Shown piece after piece: positions 46,404-57,748 of a stretch of 64,000 bases of DNA (position 1 is its first letter; each line of letters starts with the position of its first letter). The translations under genes and the position numbers were made by a program. The notes below the pieces were generated by a model. It had not been told where the DNA came from. It saw only the letters and a program-made list of their open reading frames with translations, and searched no databases. The stretch lies in contig OW121853.1 in the NCBI GenBank assembly GCA_933228895.1, forward strand, positions 126,004,133 to 126,068,132, written 5' to 3'. Origin of the DNA: Platycnemis pennipes (Eukaryota; Arthropoda; Insecta; Odonata; Platycnemididae).

Positions 46404-47275
46404 CTAACGGAATGAAAGAAAGCACACGTCACACAGAGACTGACAGTCACATCTGGCTGGGTTGGCTAGTTGAGGACCACTGAGATGGGGCCCTGAACGA
46501 GAGCTCAAAGTAATTCATATTTTTATAAAAATTATTAATGTAATTTAGTTTGACAGAATTCTTAATTCACTACTTCAAAATTACAATCTACAACAGTTTT
46601 AAGTGATTTAATTTAGAACTACTAGAGGTTCCCATTGAAATTCAATGTGAGGGAGATAATCATTATTACAAATAACAATACTTAGGTTTAATATTTGCAA
46701 ATAACAGCCAATGCTGAATTGAGTTCTGAAGCTGCCTATGGCTTAAGGCTAAACACCACAGGCACCGAAACTCTCTCAGCTCATCAAATCCATACGATTA
46801 TAGGTATCACAATGCAGTTTTCACTACTTAATGCTTAATTATTTTATTTATGCATGTATCTTTTTAAAATGTAAATAAAACTAATTTAATGTGATGTAAT
46901 TGCCTTAAATTAGCTTTTAAAATTATTTTACCAGAAAAAAGAAAAGGGGGAAGCAAAGAACATAAATTAAGAACCCATTTCCACCAAATCCGATTGAATT
47001 TTATCCAATAGTTAATTCTTTAAAGGAGAAGTTAGAATGTAAAAATTTCTGTCGGATGCTAGCGATCCTAGCGGCATGCAAAAGATCTACGTGAACTCAA
47101 CTCGCAGGGAGTGTGGGGGGGGGAACGCCGGGAGATGGTTCAGATTACACTGTAAGGTTGCGAAATCTCTAGTCGCCGGGCCTACTGTAGGATTGCGAAA
47201 CCTCTCAGTCACGGGGGCCTCAAGAGAGCACAGCTCGGCAATTTTATGCTCATCAGTTGGCTTGTAGCTTTCAGA
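46404..47275. other. Intron; possible 5' flank of the Mutator-like gene
   Basis: AT-rich sequence up to about 47040, then a GC-richer stretch with a GGGGGGGG run (about 47110) and two similar segments, TTGCGAAATCTCTAGTCGCC and TTGCGAAACCTCTCAGTCAC. This may be the promoter side of the Mutator-like gene that starts at 47276. No terminal inverted repeat was identified. Confidence 0.4.
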
Positions 47276-47382
47276 ATGGACGCAGCAGCAGTGGATAGAC
47301 GTAGGAGTAGTAAATCTCGGTTATACTTATCGGCAAAAAGAAAGAAGAGGTCAACGGAGGGTTTACAGAGATGGCAAAAGGC
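47276..47382 (+). CDS. Mutator-YqaJ gene, exon 1
   Basis: Start ATG at 47276 gives MDAAAVDRRRSSKSRLYLSA followed by KRKKRSTEGLQRWQK: a very basic N-terminus that could be a nuclear localisation or DNA-contact tail. Donor AAAAGGC|GTAAGT; leaves two bases. This start was chosen because it is the first in-frame ATG before a good donor in the right position. Confidence 0.65.
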
Positions 47383-47457
47383 GTAAGTACTCTGAGCTGA
47401 AGTTTAAATTAACATTCTGCAGAACGCAATCTTTATTCAATGCTTCACTTTCTCCAG

Positions 47458-47529
47458 GAAAGAATCTAAGGTTGTTGAAGAAAATCTCTCAAATGTCGAG
47501 AGAGGGATCCTTACAGAAGAGTCTGGAAG
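47458..47529 (+). CDS. Mutator-YqaJ gene, exon 2
   Basis: Acceptor TTTCTCCAG|GAAAG, donor GGAAG|GTATGT. Encodes KESKVVEENLSNVERGILTE, then ESG. Phase joins exon 1 and exon 3 without stops. An alternative without this intron would read through in another frame (47472 onward) but gives less protein-like sequence. Confidence 0.55.
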
Positions 47530-47620
47530 GTATGTCACATTTCGGCAATGAAACTTGTTTGAAGAGAAATGGGAATAACGGAATATATACAACCATGGAA
47601 ATATTCATTCGTACTTTCAG

Positions 47621-48089
47621 CACCTTGGAAGAAATGGACGTAGAAGTCTTGCCAGATCCCACTTGTGACTCGGAACTGAAAAATATTCATGGTCGCTTTA
47701 TAGTAGACGGCCAGCATTTTTTGCGAGAGATTAGATCTCTTGAGAACCATCGAGCAACTTGCCTAAAAAGTAATACGGGTTACTTCCGCTTAGTTTCAAG
47801 TAATTGTAGAGCTCTTGTGTGGCGTTTGGTGTTTCAATGCCCGTATTGCCGAGAAAAAAGAGTAGTCACGAGTGAACCGGACAGTAATGGTAGCGAGCTC
47901 GCAATAGAAAACACCATCACAAGAAAAACTCAACTTCCTAAAACAGCGCTCTCAATATCTGATAGTGCAGTGTGGGGGTTCATGTCAACCGGAGGAGGAC
48001 ATGCTAACATGGAAGAAGTTTTTTCAGCCCTTGGTATTTGCAGCATAAACAAAACAACGTTTCAAAAGATGGAAGAGAAGATAGGAAAA
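47621..48089 (+). CDS. Mutator-YqaJ gene, exon 3 (N-part of Mutator-like domain)
   Basis: Acceptor TACTTTCAG, donor GGAAAA|GTAAGT, phase 0 at the end. Encodes NIHGRFIVDGQHFLREIRSL, an RLVSSNCRALVWRLVFQCPY strand set, and CPYC, a probable half zinc ribbon. Then come AVWGFMSTGGGHANMEEVFS and LGICSINKTTFQKMEEKIGK. The G-R-.-I-V-D and 'M..GGG......LG.....TF...E..IG' patterns are those of the Mutator-like transposase family of animals (the PF20700 type, as I remember it). Confidence 0.85.
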
Positions 48090-48176
48090 GTAAGTTGAGT
48101 TTATCTTTCCAATTTTAATTTTCTCAGGTCCATGACTGAATCATAAATACTTATGAGAGTTAAAAATATTTTACAG

Positions 48177-50063
48177 GAATGGAAAAAAATTATTACGATG
48201 CTAATGCTTGAAGCAGGTAGAGAGGAAAAAGCATTAGCTATTGAGCGTGGCGATGTGACATCTTCGGGCGTACCATTCATCACTGTGATTGTAGACGGTG
48301 GGTGGTCTCATAGAAGCCACGGCCACAGATTCACCGCCAGTTCGGGAGTAGCATGTGTGATTGGCCACAGGACCAAGCGGTTGCTACATTTGGACGTCCG
48401 GAATAAATTCTGTTCCAAGTGTCAATACTTGGAAAAGTTAGGATAATCGACGACACACGAAAACTGTTACCGAAATTGGAATTCCTCATCGAGTGCCATG
48501 GAGTCAGACATGATTGTGGAAGCCTTTCGTAACAGCATTCAGGTGCATGGAATGGAATACCACTCTTTTATTGGTGATGGAGACTCAAGTGTGATGAAGA
48601 AAGTGCGTGAATGCGTCCCGTATGGAAGAGAGGTGAAGAAAATCGAGTGCGCAAACCACGCTGTGAAATGTTACACAAAGGCACTTTTTAAAATGAAAGA
48701 GGCTAGAACTGATCTGAAAGACTTACTTACTAAGAATACTATACTTAGACTTAAAAAAGCCGCACGGGGTGCCATTATTCATAATGCGAATGAAGGCAAT
48801 AGTGCTGAAATGCTTACAAAGGACTTGAAAAACGGACCATTTCATGTCTTCGGAAATCATTACCGTTGCCTAACTTACTTCTGCGATGCAGATAAGGTGA
48901 ATAAAGATCTTCAATGTAAGGAAATGGCGTGCATTGGGGCTGTACAGGAAGTACTTAAGCCTCTATTAAGGAAGTCAGGTCAGTTGATTTCGAATGATAC
49001 GAGTAATTACGCTGAAAATTTCATGTCCTTGGTCGCTAAATTTGTCGGAGGAAAACAAGTAAATAGATGTAGAAGGGGATCATATGAGCACAGGTCACAT
49101 GGAGCTGGCCTTAGTTTTCAGCTGGGTCCTATGTGGAGTCATTCCACATGGAAAATCATTGCGGGTAGAAGTCCTCATAAAGCAATGCGAACCGTGTGTC
49201 AGCGTCGACTGAAGCGTCTTCAATCTGTTAAGAAATCCATTGATAGCAGACCGAAAATAAAAGCAAGAAAGAGAATTAATGAGGATGCTGGAACAAAGGA
49301 TTATGGAGAAATGTGCCAGAAACTGGATATGGACGACGATGAGTATCAGAAAGAAGCGTCTCTATTCATGAAAACTCTGGAAGTAGATAATTGTTCAAGG
49401 GATGCCTTAGAAGCTGCAACCAGAGGGCAAACAGCTAATGACAGGTGGTTTGCGGAAAGAAAAAACAGGCTGACGTCTTCAAATTTTGGTCAAGTGTGTA
49501 AACGGAGGAAAACGTCGAAGTGGGGACCTCTTGTGAAACGTCTTCTATACCATGATGATTTCGAGAATGAAGCAACTAGGTATGGAAAACTGAGGGAGGA
49601 AGATGCGGTGAGGGAATATGAGGCGATTACAGGAAGAAAAGTGTCTCCTGCAGGGCTGTTCGTGGATTTAAAGCACCCATTTCTAGCTGCTTCGCCAGAT
49701 GGAATGACTGACGATGGAGGAATTGTGGAGGTAAAGTGTCCAAAAGTGGCAGAAAATCTTACACTAAATTACTCTGCCGAAACTCTCAAGTGCTTTTGTT
49801 TGGATAAGAGTCTTCAGTTGAAAACAAATCACAATTATTATTATCAAATTCAGGGACAACTTCACATAACTGGGGTTCCCCATTGTGATCTTGTGGTTTG
49901 GACTACGAAAGACTGTGTTGTGCGAAGAATAGTGAAAGACGATCAATTTTGGAAAGATAAGATGGAGGAAAAGCTCATCTTTTTTTACAATAAAGTTCTC
50001 TTGCCAGAAATTGTAGACCCTAGAACATGCAGGTCAATGGAGGTACGTGAGCCTCAAGTTTAG
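48177..50063 (+). CDS. Mutator-YqaJ gene, exon 4: transposase core plus nuclease
   Basis: Acceptor TTTTACAG|GAATGG. Transposase core: GVPFITVIVDGGWSHRSHGH (first Asp), FCSKC...HENCYRNWNSSSSA (zinc-type Cys/His), YHSFIGDGDSSVMKK (second Asp), IECANHAVKCY. From about 49390 a YqaJ/lambda-exonuclease-like domain: RLTSSNFGQVCKRR, RYGKLREEDAVREYE, HPFLAASPDGM, GIVEVKCPK, YYYQIQGQLHITG. The metal and catalytic residues (E, D, ExK, Q) are all present. One in-frame TAA at 48444-48446 breaks an otherwise open 1.9-kb exon. Stop at 50061-50063. Runs opposite to LYST within its largest intron. Confidence 0.88.
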
Positions 50064-50459
50064 GGGACGTAAAATAATAAAGGGTATTTTGTAATATTTG
50101 TACTTTAGCATTTTCTTGATTTTGTACATTTAATGGACTTATGGTATTTCTTCTTCACTGCATATTACGTTTCTGCACGTAAAATATGTGGTATTATTTA
50201 CCTTCCACTTAATTTGTCAACATCTTAGGTCTAGATGTGACTATAGAATGCATGTGATGCTTTAATAATAAATCATCGTATTTTGATCCAACTGAAAACA
50301 ACGGTGCTTCCAAAAGTATATACCTGTTGAATTACTATCCTTACTAAATCCTATAAAACGGGATTGTCAAGTATTTCCTAAATTTTTAATAAAAAATTTG
50401 GTAATATTGTAGGATGAAACTCTTCACAATGTAAATCTTTTTTCCGTGTTAAATGCAAA
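50064..50459. other. 3' flank of the Mutator-YqaJ gene
   Basis: AT-rich. AATAATAAATCATC at about 50263 and TTTTTAATAAAAAA at about 50386 could serve as polyadenylation signals. No terminal inverted repeat recognised. Confidence 0.4.
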
Positions 50460-52311
50460 ATAATTAGAAAAATATGTGAGAGAGCTCCAGGGAAATAAGT
50501 CCACAGTGCACACACTTAAAAATGATAAAGGAATCAGAGTCACCAGCAGTGTAGAAAAAGCCAATACTTTAAACACCTTCTTCCAAAGTGTATTCAACTC
50601 ATCGTCACAAAATGCAGTGGAACCACCGCCGAACACTTTCAGCGAGCAAATGCCCAAAATAAACATTTCATGTCGCGGAATAGAGCAGCAGTTAAAAAGC
50701 ATAAGTAAAAACAAATCACCAGGTCCCGATCAAATTCCTTCCAGAGTATATAAAACATTAGCTTCTGAAATAGCCCCCTATCTAGAAATAATATACAATA
50801 AAACACTAAAGAACCACACAGTACCCAAGGATTGGAAAGTAGCTAACATTACACCTATATTTAAATGCGGTGATAGGGAAGAGCCTAGTAACTACAGACC
50901 CATTTCACTCACGTCAATCTCTTGTAAGATATTTGAGCACATTGTAGTCAGTTCAATCACGGGGCATTTGGATAGTCAGGGATTACTCATAAACAGCCAG
51001 CATGGGTTCCGGAAAGGTAGATCTTGCGAGACACAATTAGCTTTATTCGTACACGATATTTTAGTCCACGGCGAAAGCAGTACTGAAGTTGATGCGATAT
51101 TTTTAGATTTTAAAAAGGCTTTCGATAAAGTTCCTCATTACAAATTAATCTTGAAGTTAGAGAGTTTTGGTATAAATAAAGAGGTTGTATGTTGGGTAAA
51201 AGAATTCTTAAGTGGGCGAGAGCAGAGGGTTGTCATAGATGGTATCATGTCGGACACAATCGAAGTCACATCGGGAGTTCCCCAGGGTAGCGTAGTAGGT
51301 CCGCTTCTATTTCTTTATACATAAACTATTTGGGTACCGTAGTTAGTAGTAAGCTTAGACTTTTTGCAGACGATGCGGTGGTGTACAGGGGTATATCAAA
51401 CGAAGAGGACACGAAATCACTTAGCAAGGATTTAAATGCAATTCAAGAGTGGTGCGAAAAATGGCAGTTAGAACTCAACCTTAAAAAGTGTGTAGCTATC
51501 AATTTTTGGAGGAGGAATAATTCGATAGAGCGATCCTATAGAATTAATAACACGAAGATCAAAAACGTTGAAACCGTAAGATATTTAGGTGTAACAATCA
51601 CTAAAGATTTATCGTGGGGAAGACACATAAGGGAAATATGCGGCCGAGCGAAGAGAAAGCTAGGATTTATAAAAAGAGTACTTGGGAAATGTGATGAGAA
51701 GACAAAAGAGCGATGCTACTTTTCACTAGTTAGGCCCCACCTTGAGTATGCAGCCAGTGTATGGGATCCTAATGAATTAGGTTTGATGAGAGAACTAGAC
51801 AGTGTGCAGCGTAGAGCAGCTAGGTTCGTCAAAAGGTGTTACGATAGGTTGAGTAGTGTATCAGAAATAATACAAGAATTAGGGTGGGAATCATTGTCAG
51901 AGCGTAGGTTAACGTTCAGATTAAATCTATTGAAGAAATTTCAATCGGATAGCTTTACTGAAGATGTTAGGCACATATTAAAAACACCAGCGTATTATGC
52001 TAGATTCGACCAGATAAATAAGATTAGAGAGATAAATTGTCGTACAGATAGATTCAAAATGGCATTTTTCCCCCGTACTATAAGAGAACAGAATAGGCAG
52101 CATAGGAAAGGGATAGGTAGGGGAAATATTTTAGAGTATTCTGTTGTGCATGATGCATGTATTAACCCCTCAAATACTATAGATACTAACAATCTAGTTG
52201 CATGAGACCCTTTAGTTGTTTGCTTGCATGTTAGTAGTGCATGCTTGGTGATCTTCACCCCCTGCCACACACCCTCGCGGTGGGTTGCAGGGTATCGTGT
52301 AGATGTAGATG
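50460..52311 (+). mobile_element. LINE family A-like, 5'-truncated, one frameshift
   Basis: Nearly complete reverse transcriptase. First frame 50476-51324: SKNKSPGPDQIPSRVYKTLA, NYRPISLTSISCKIFEHIVV, QHGFRKGRSCETQLALF, VDAIFLDFKKAFDKVPHYKL, TSGVPQGSVVGPLLFL. Second frame 51330-52205: LRLFADDAVVYRG, VRYLGVTITKDLSWGRHIRE, VRPHLEYAASVWDPNELGLM. A single-base loss near 51316 separates them. It ends CACCCCCTGCCACACACC...GTAGATGTAGAT like the family A copies. Endonuclease and ORF1 are missing. Confidence 0.92.
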
Positions 52312-52520
52312 ATTACGTTTAGTTTGTCCGATGTAAATTTGTTGGCAGGTTTTGCAAATTATTTGGTAAACCCCGGATTTTTCTAATGGTGGTGTTTTAT
52401 CCTTAGGGTTACCTAATATATTGCGGTTGATAAAGACAATGTTTGTGTCCACTTATTTAAATATTTTGTTCAGCGCCTTGGTGGGTTTGGGGTAGAAAGG
52501 GAGGGAAATTAATTTTCTCT
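52312..52520 (-). pseudogene. Penelope-like GIY-YIG endonuclease fragment
   Basis: Minus-strand MDTNIVFINRNILGNPKDKT, PPLEKSGVYQIICKTCQQIY, IGQTKRN. GVYQI...IYIGQT is the GIY-YIG core that Penelope-like elements carry after the reverse transcriptase. It stops exactly at the end of the LINE (52311), so the LINE either landed in it or joined at a break. No RT part is adjacent. Confidence 0.82.
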
Positions 52521-53624
52521 TTTTGGTGTGTCGTCATGTGGCTGCATAGCTTGAAAATCGATAGATTCAGCGTGTAGACGGGACGGGAGGTACGGCTCTA
52601 GTAAGATAAAGAAGCATCCCATGGCCGTAAGCTAAATAGCTTCCTTCTTGGCTCAAAATGGGTTTTGCGAGCTCCAATTCCAACGGGTAATCCCACGCCG
52701 CCTCAGACCACTGCTCTCCACCTCCAGGCGTCGGCAGTGGAGTGGACATTCGGTAGGAGTGGTAGGAGGGGAGCGGATGACTTATGAGAGGAGGGGGTGA
52801 ACTTTAAATTCGTGAACGCTATTAGTACGGCAGTGGCCGAGGATACGCGCTGTCATCGTAGCGACGAGCTGTCCATCTGTTGCGCCAAAATCACACTAAA
52901 CGGCAATAGGATTTAGCCTTAAATTCCTCATTGGAATCCAAAATATAATTTTTTACCAATGGAAAGATAGACATGCCACCAGGAATCAAATGCAGGCCTT
53001 TAGAAAAATGGTAACAGATTGCGGCAATAAAATGTCTTAGTGACTTATTGCCGCAATGGTATCCTTCCACAAAATTGGAGCTTCGTCTTTCGTGGTAACA
53101 GATTGTCGGACATTGTTAGTCAGCAAGAGAAACCAAGGAAGTTAGTAGGTACATATGCCTACAGGCGACATGAAAAACTGTGTTTTCATACCCAATATTC
53201 ATAGCAATGACATTTGATAATCTTTACCCTTTCATGTAGTCATTGAAACTGCACAGGATGCTGTGAGAACACTAGTACAATAAATATTCTGCCATGTACA
53301 GTGACTACTTGCAAGAAGCGATGGTGCCACTGCGTGAATGGCTGTGAGCAAATCAGAACATGCTCTAATCAGATACATGCATTGTGCAATTTTCACATTT
53401 TTTCTCACTAGATGGTACTGATGCAGATGCAATGAACTGCAAATGGAATTCTAACAATTAATAAAGAGGTTGTTGATGATTGAGATTGGTGTTTTGTTTG
53501 CCCTTAATGCTGGGAGATTAATCAAGTAGAAGCTGAAGTTTCTTTCGCAAAGGAAGAGGCCCCTATCTCGTTAAATTTTCCCACAGCCACGCGTTTGCTA
53601 TGCAAAATGTGGGCTAAGTATATA
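52521..53624. other. Intron, nothing recognised
   Basis: A GC-richer patch at 52570-52760 has no recognisable domain. The remainder is AT-rich. Confidence 0.45.
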
Positions 53625-53959
53625 CAGGGTTGGGCACGAATCACCTAGTATTGATTTGAGTCACGAATCATGAATATCGAAGGAAATTAGATTCGAAGCA
53701 CGAATCACGATTCACTGCTGTAAATTTGATTCAAATCTCGAATCATGAATCATGTGATTTTTCCTTTAAATATGATTTGTGCGGTTCACGAATCATAGAA
53801 TTATTGCAGAATGATAATACCACTAAGTAATGGTCACATTCTGAACACTGCTCCCATAATTGGGAACCTATACCAATCTTTTGGCCGGTTAATTAACACT
53901 TGTGTAGAAACATTGTGGATTAACTGAATATCATAAATTACCAGTTCTGTGTTCAAGCC

Positions 53960-54508
53960 TTCACGCCACCATAAAGGTGTGTGGCAGGGGGTGAATTCTC
54001 ACCAAACATGCACTACATATCATGCATGAAAAAGTAGTAATAGTATACTAGTCTAAACCTCACTATTAAAAAAATAAATATAGTAAAGTAAGCATGCAAA
54101 AACATGCGGTTAGTTGGGTTACCTTCAAGTCCTTATACCAACATGCAGCTACCTATGATATACATTGATTCACTCGTATTGGACATATTTACCGCTATTC
54201 ATATCCCTAATTGTACGAGGAAAAAAGGAAATTTAGAATCTGTCATTTCGGTAATCAATTTCTCTAACTTTGTGATTATGGTCCAGTCTACCATAGTAAG
54301 TTGGGGTTCGCAAAATATTTTTAACATCAACACTGAAAATATTATCTTGGAATTTATTTAGGGGAAGAACTTTACATTTCAACCTGCGATCAGACAATGA
54401 TTCCCACTTTAATTCATTTAATAGACTGGTTACGCTAAGATAGTTATCGTACCATCCCTTTACAAATCTTGCTGATGTTCGCTGCACACGTTCAAGTTCA
54501 TTTTTTAG
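53960..54508 (-). mobile_element. LINE family A in hAT copy 2, 3' part
   Basis: Minus-strand 3' untranslated region with the GTGTGTGGCAGGGGGTG signature (about 53978) and the coding end ELERVQRTSARFVKGWYDNY, LTVTSLLNELKWESLSDRRL-type sequence. Continues at 56479 after the RTE. The coding end is damaged: the frame is lost after the word for RNDRF. Confidence 0.88.
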
Positions 54509-54549
54509 ACCGATTTCGTCATCATCATCATCATCAATGGTCAATAATC

Positions 54550-55635
54550 CTAGGATTGGTTTGAAGCAGCTTTCCACTCGATTCTTCTATCGGCCAACCT
54601 TTTCATTGTGATGTAATTCTTCTCTTTTACATCCTTCACAACCTGTTCCATGTACCTCATACAAGGCTTGCCTTTTACAATCTTCCCGTTCACTTTTCCC
54701 TTGATGATAGTCTTCATCAGGCCATCAAGTCTCACGATATGGCCGATTAAGTGGTCCCTTCTTCTTTTTTGAGTTTTCAGCAGACCTCTCTTTTCTCCTA
54801 CTCTTCTTAGGACTTCCTCGTTACTTACTCGGTCAATCCATTTAATCTTCAGCATTCTTCTGTAGCACCACATTTCGAATGCATCCACCCATTTCTTCTC
54901 CGCTGCTCTCATCGTCGATGCCTCACTGCCGTAAAGAAACATGCTCCAGATGTATGTTCCGATGAACTGTTTCCTTACTTCTACGCTTGTATTTCCAGCT
55001 GTAAGGAGATTCTTCTTTTGATAGAATGCCCTCTTTGCCTGGGCTATTCTACTAATTATTTCTTTCTTGCTTCGTCCATCATAGGTTACTCGGCTCCCTA
55101 GGTAACAGAACTCTTTCACCTCTTCAAGTTTTTGTTTTCCTTGTTTGACATTGGTTTTCGCCTCTTCTTTCTTGCTGCACGACAATATCTCAGTCTTCTT
55201 CTTATTTATCTTCAGCTGATATCTGGCCATTGTCCATTCCATGGTTACTAGAATCTTGTTCAGATCCCTCTCTGTCTCTGCTATTAGTGCTATGTCATCA
55301 GCGAATCGCAGCATGATTATTTTTTCTCCATGGATAGTCACTCCAGAAGACTTGTCTTTGATTTCATTGATGGCTCTCTCGATGTAAACATTAAAAATAA
55401 TGGGAGACAGTGCATATCCTTGTCTCACTCCTTTCCTTATTCTTGCCTCTTCACAGCTGGGTCCCGATTTAATCACAGGCACTTGGTTTTTATACAGACT
55501 ATGGATAATTCTTCGGTCATTGTAGGACACTCCATTTCCCTTCAGATTTCTGAGCATTAAATCCCAATCCACGTTGTCAAAAGCCTTCTCTAAATATCTT
55601 AATCTAAAGCCGACATTCTTTGCAATCAAATGCAT
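54550..55635 (-). pseudogene. RTE reverse transcriptase (partial)
   Basis: 361-residue open frame: YLEKAFDNVDWDLMLRNLKG, IRKGVRQGYALSPIIFNVYI, IMLRFADDIALIAETERDLN (FADD box), VKEFCYLGSRVTYDGRSKKE, MWCYRRMLKIKWIDRVSNEE. The first RT motifs are missing or out of frame upstream (around 55640-55720), so the protein is incomplete although this part has no stop. Confidence 0.9.
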
Positions 55636-55721
55636 TGAACGTCGGCTTGTTCTTCTCCATTCTCTTCTCTATGAGTAGTCTAAGGGCCAATATTGCTTCC
55701 CTTGTACCCTAACTTTTTACC

Positions 55722-56135
55722 CTAGCTTTTGCAGTCCTTCACGTGGTTTCTAAATCTCTGCTTCACTAAAATGTAATCTATTTGACATCTTATTCTGTCT
55801 CCTGGCATTTTCCATGTGTATCTTCTTCGGTTGTGATTTTTAAACAATGTGTTGGCTACCACTAACTTATGCTGTGTGCAGAACTCCATCAGTCTTTCTC
55901 CTCTTTCGTTTCGGATTCCCAATCCGTATTTTCCAGTTATTCTTCCATCTTGACCTTTGCCGACGATAGAGTTCCAGTCTCCTAAAATAATTAGGTTTTT
56001 TTCTCCTCTTACCTGTTTTATAACTTCCGTGATATCTTCGTAGACGTCTTCCACTTCTTCATCTTCATAGTCCGTTGTATGCATGTAAACCTGCACCACT
56101 CCGGTATCTACAGGTTTGGTTTTGATCTTCACCAT
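55722..56135 (-). pseudogene. RTE endonuclease C-terminal half
   Basis: 137 residues: VQVYMHTTDYEDEEVEDVYE, EKNLIILGDWNSIVGKGQDG, NRRRYTWKMPGDRIRCQIDY. The GDWN and 'YTW..PGD..R.QIDYI' motifs belong to the AP endonuclease of RTE/BovB elements (CFDP2-like). The N-terminal half is absent. Confidence 0.88.
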
Positions 56136-56478
56136 TATTATCTTTCTTTGTGCTGCAGGAAGCCCTTCACATGCATTCCTCCTTCATGTGAAGAAGAGCT
56201 GCTGCCCTGTTCTCTGGGTGATGAGAAGCGTAATTATTAGCGGCTTCTCGTCGCCAAGTCATGGCATCTTCACAGGTTCGGTATTATTTAGAGACCTACC
56301 TTACCCAGGGATAGACCAATACCCCCTCGGAATGCTGTCGCTTTTTGTCCACCACTGCTTATTCGACGAGTAAACTCGCTTATCTTGCAGCTAACCTCTA
56401 TATCTAGAGGTCGACCCACCATCCGCAACCCAGTGGATGCACTCGGTGGCTTTAAGCTCAGCCGCGAAACCGATTTCG

Positions 56479-56835
56479 TAGGGATCCCATACACTGGCAG
56501 CATATTCCAAATGAGGTCTAACAAGGGAAAAGTAGCTGATTTCTCGTACATGATCGTCACATTTATCCAGTACTCTTTTCAGTTTATGATTAGCTTGACC
56601 CATTATTTCACGTATGTGTTTAACCCAGGAAAGATCATGTGACAGTCTTATTCCAAGATATTTAATGGATTCCACGTTTGCTAATTCATTATTACTTAAT
56701 TTGAAGTGCTAGAAGGAGAACAATTCTTTTTCCAAAAATTCATTACCACGCACTTTTTTAAAATGTAATTCTAACTGCCAAGTATCACACCATTTTTCAA
56801 TTTTTTGTAGGTCATCATCAAGGAGTCTACATGTA
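56479..56835 (-). mobile_element. LINE family A in hAT copy 2, 5' part
   Basis: Resumes the split copy: VRPHLEYAASVWDPYEIGF, and upstream MESIKYLGIRLSHDLSWVKH. The frame is damaged. The 5' truncation point is near 56835. Confidence 0.85.
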
Positions 56836-57250
56836 ATAAATGAAACATTCATGGTCATCATTTAAATGTAGGACATTTCATTGCTATTTTTTTCAAAACA
56901 ATTTAAAGTCGCATTTGAACAAATCTGTAATATAGTGAAAAATATATTATTGAAGTTTGCATTAACCATATTGTTCCACTTCTGACGTATACTTACACAG
57001 TAACTGTCAGTGAAAGACTGATGTACGTTTCTAGCAGTGAAATCAGTGATATTAATTCATGATTCGTCAGTGAATCGTGAGCTGCATCACAAAAGTTTGG
57101 CTCACGAATCACCTCAACCAAAAAAAAAGAGTCGACTCACGTATAACGAATCATTAACAAAAAATGATCCGAAGCACGAATCACAAGTCACAGTTTGTGA
57201 TTCGCGAATCATGATTCGTGATTCATGAAGACGAATCATGCCCATCCCTG

Positions 57251-57748
57251 AGTATATAGGACTAAGGTGTCCACTGTTTTGTTATGAATATGGTTTAACA
57301 ACACATATTAAAGTGGTACTAATATACTGCACTGCTAACATCCAATTCATTGCTACTTCACAGATCTTAAAGCTATATGATATATTGATGGTACTACTGC
57401 TACTTTATGGTATATTGTCACTTAAATACTGCAGTGATTATTGCACCATTTGAAGCTATAATGCAAGCGTCCTTAAAATTTACTACCTCACAGACTTTCG
57501 CGGACGACTGCCTAAACGGAAGCAACATCAACTTGCGCAGCTTCAATGACCATGTAAATTTACCTTAAGATTTTCTTACCGACTTGAATAAAAAAGAGGA
57601 GTCAAATATGGAAATAAAAATTTCCTTAGACTGTGGCCTTGAGGAGGTTGAAGGCCAGAAAACTTAAGGAGAGAGGTTGATGAAGGCAGCTGAAAGAATA
57701 ACATTACGCAGGATAGGTGCATGACCTCTCCTACATCGACTTTCGTAC
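57251..57748. other. Intron, nothing recognised
   Basis: AT-rich intron between hAT copy 2 and LYST exon d. Confidence 0.5.

Larger units (their letters stand above)
54519..56468 (-). mobile_element. RTE-type LINE, 5'-truncated
   Basis: Flanked by the 10-bp duplication ACCGATTTCG (54509-54518 and 56469-56478). The 3' end (left) has TGATGATGATGATGA repeats as tail, usual for RTE elements. Contains an endonuclease remnant and a reverse transcriptase frame on minus. Inserted in LINE A inside hAT copy 2. Confidence 0.93.
53625..57250. mobile_element. hAT element 2, copy 2 (composite, 3.6 kb)
   Basis: Perfect 8-bp duplication AGTATATA (53617-53624 and 57251-57258). Ends and subterminal ACGAATCACGAATC repeats are the same as in copy 1 at 24671-33330. 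Inside is a minus-strand LINE A at the same hAT position as in copy 1, in turn split by an RTE element. No hAT coding sequence. Confidence 0.92.
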
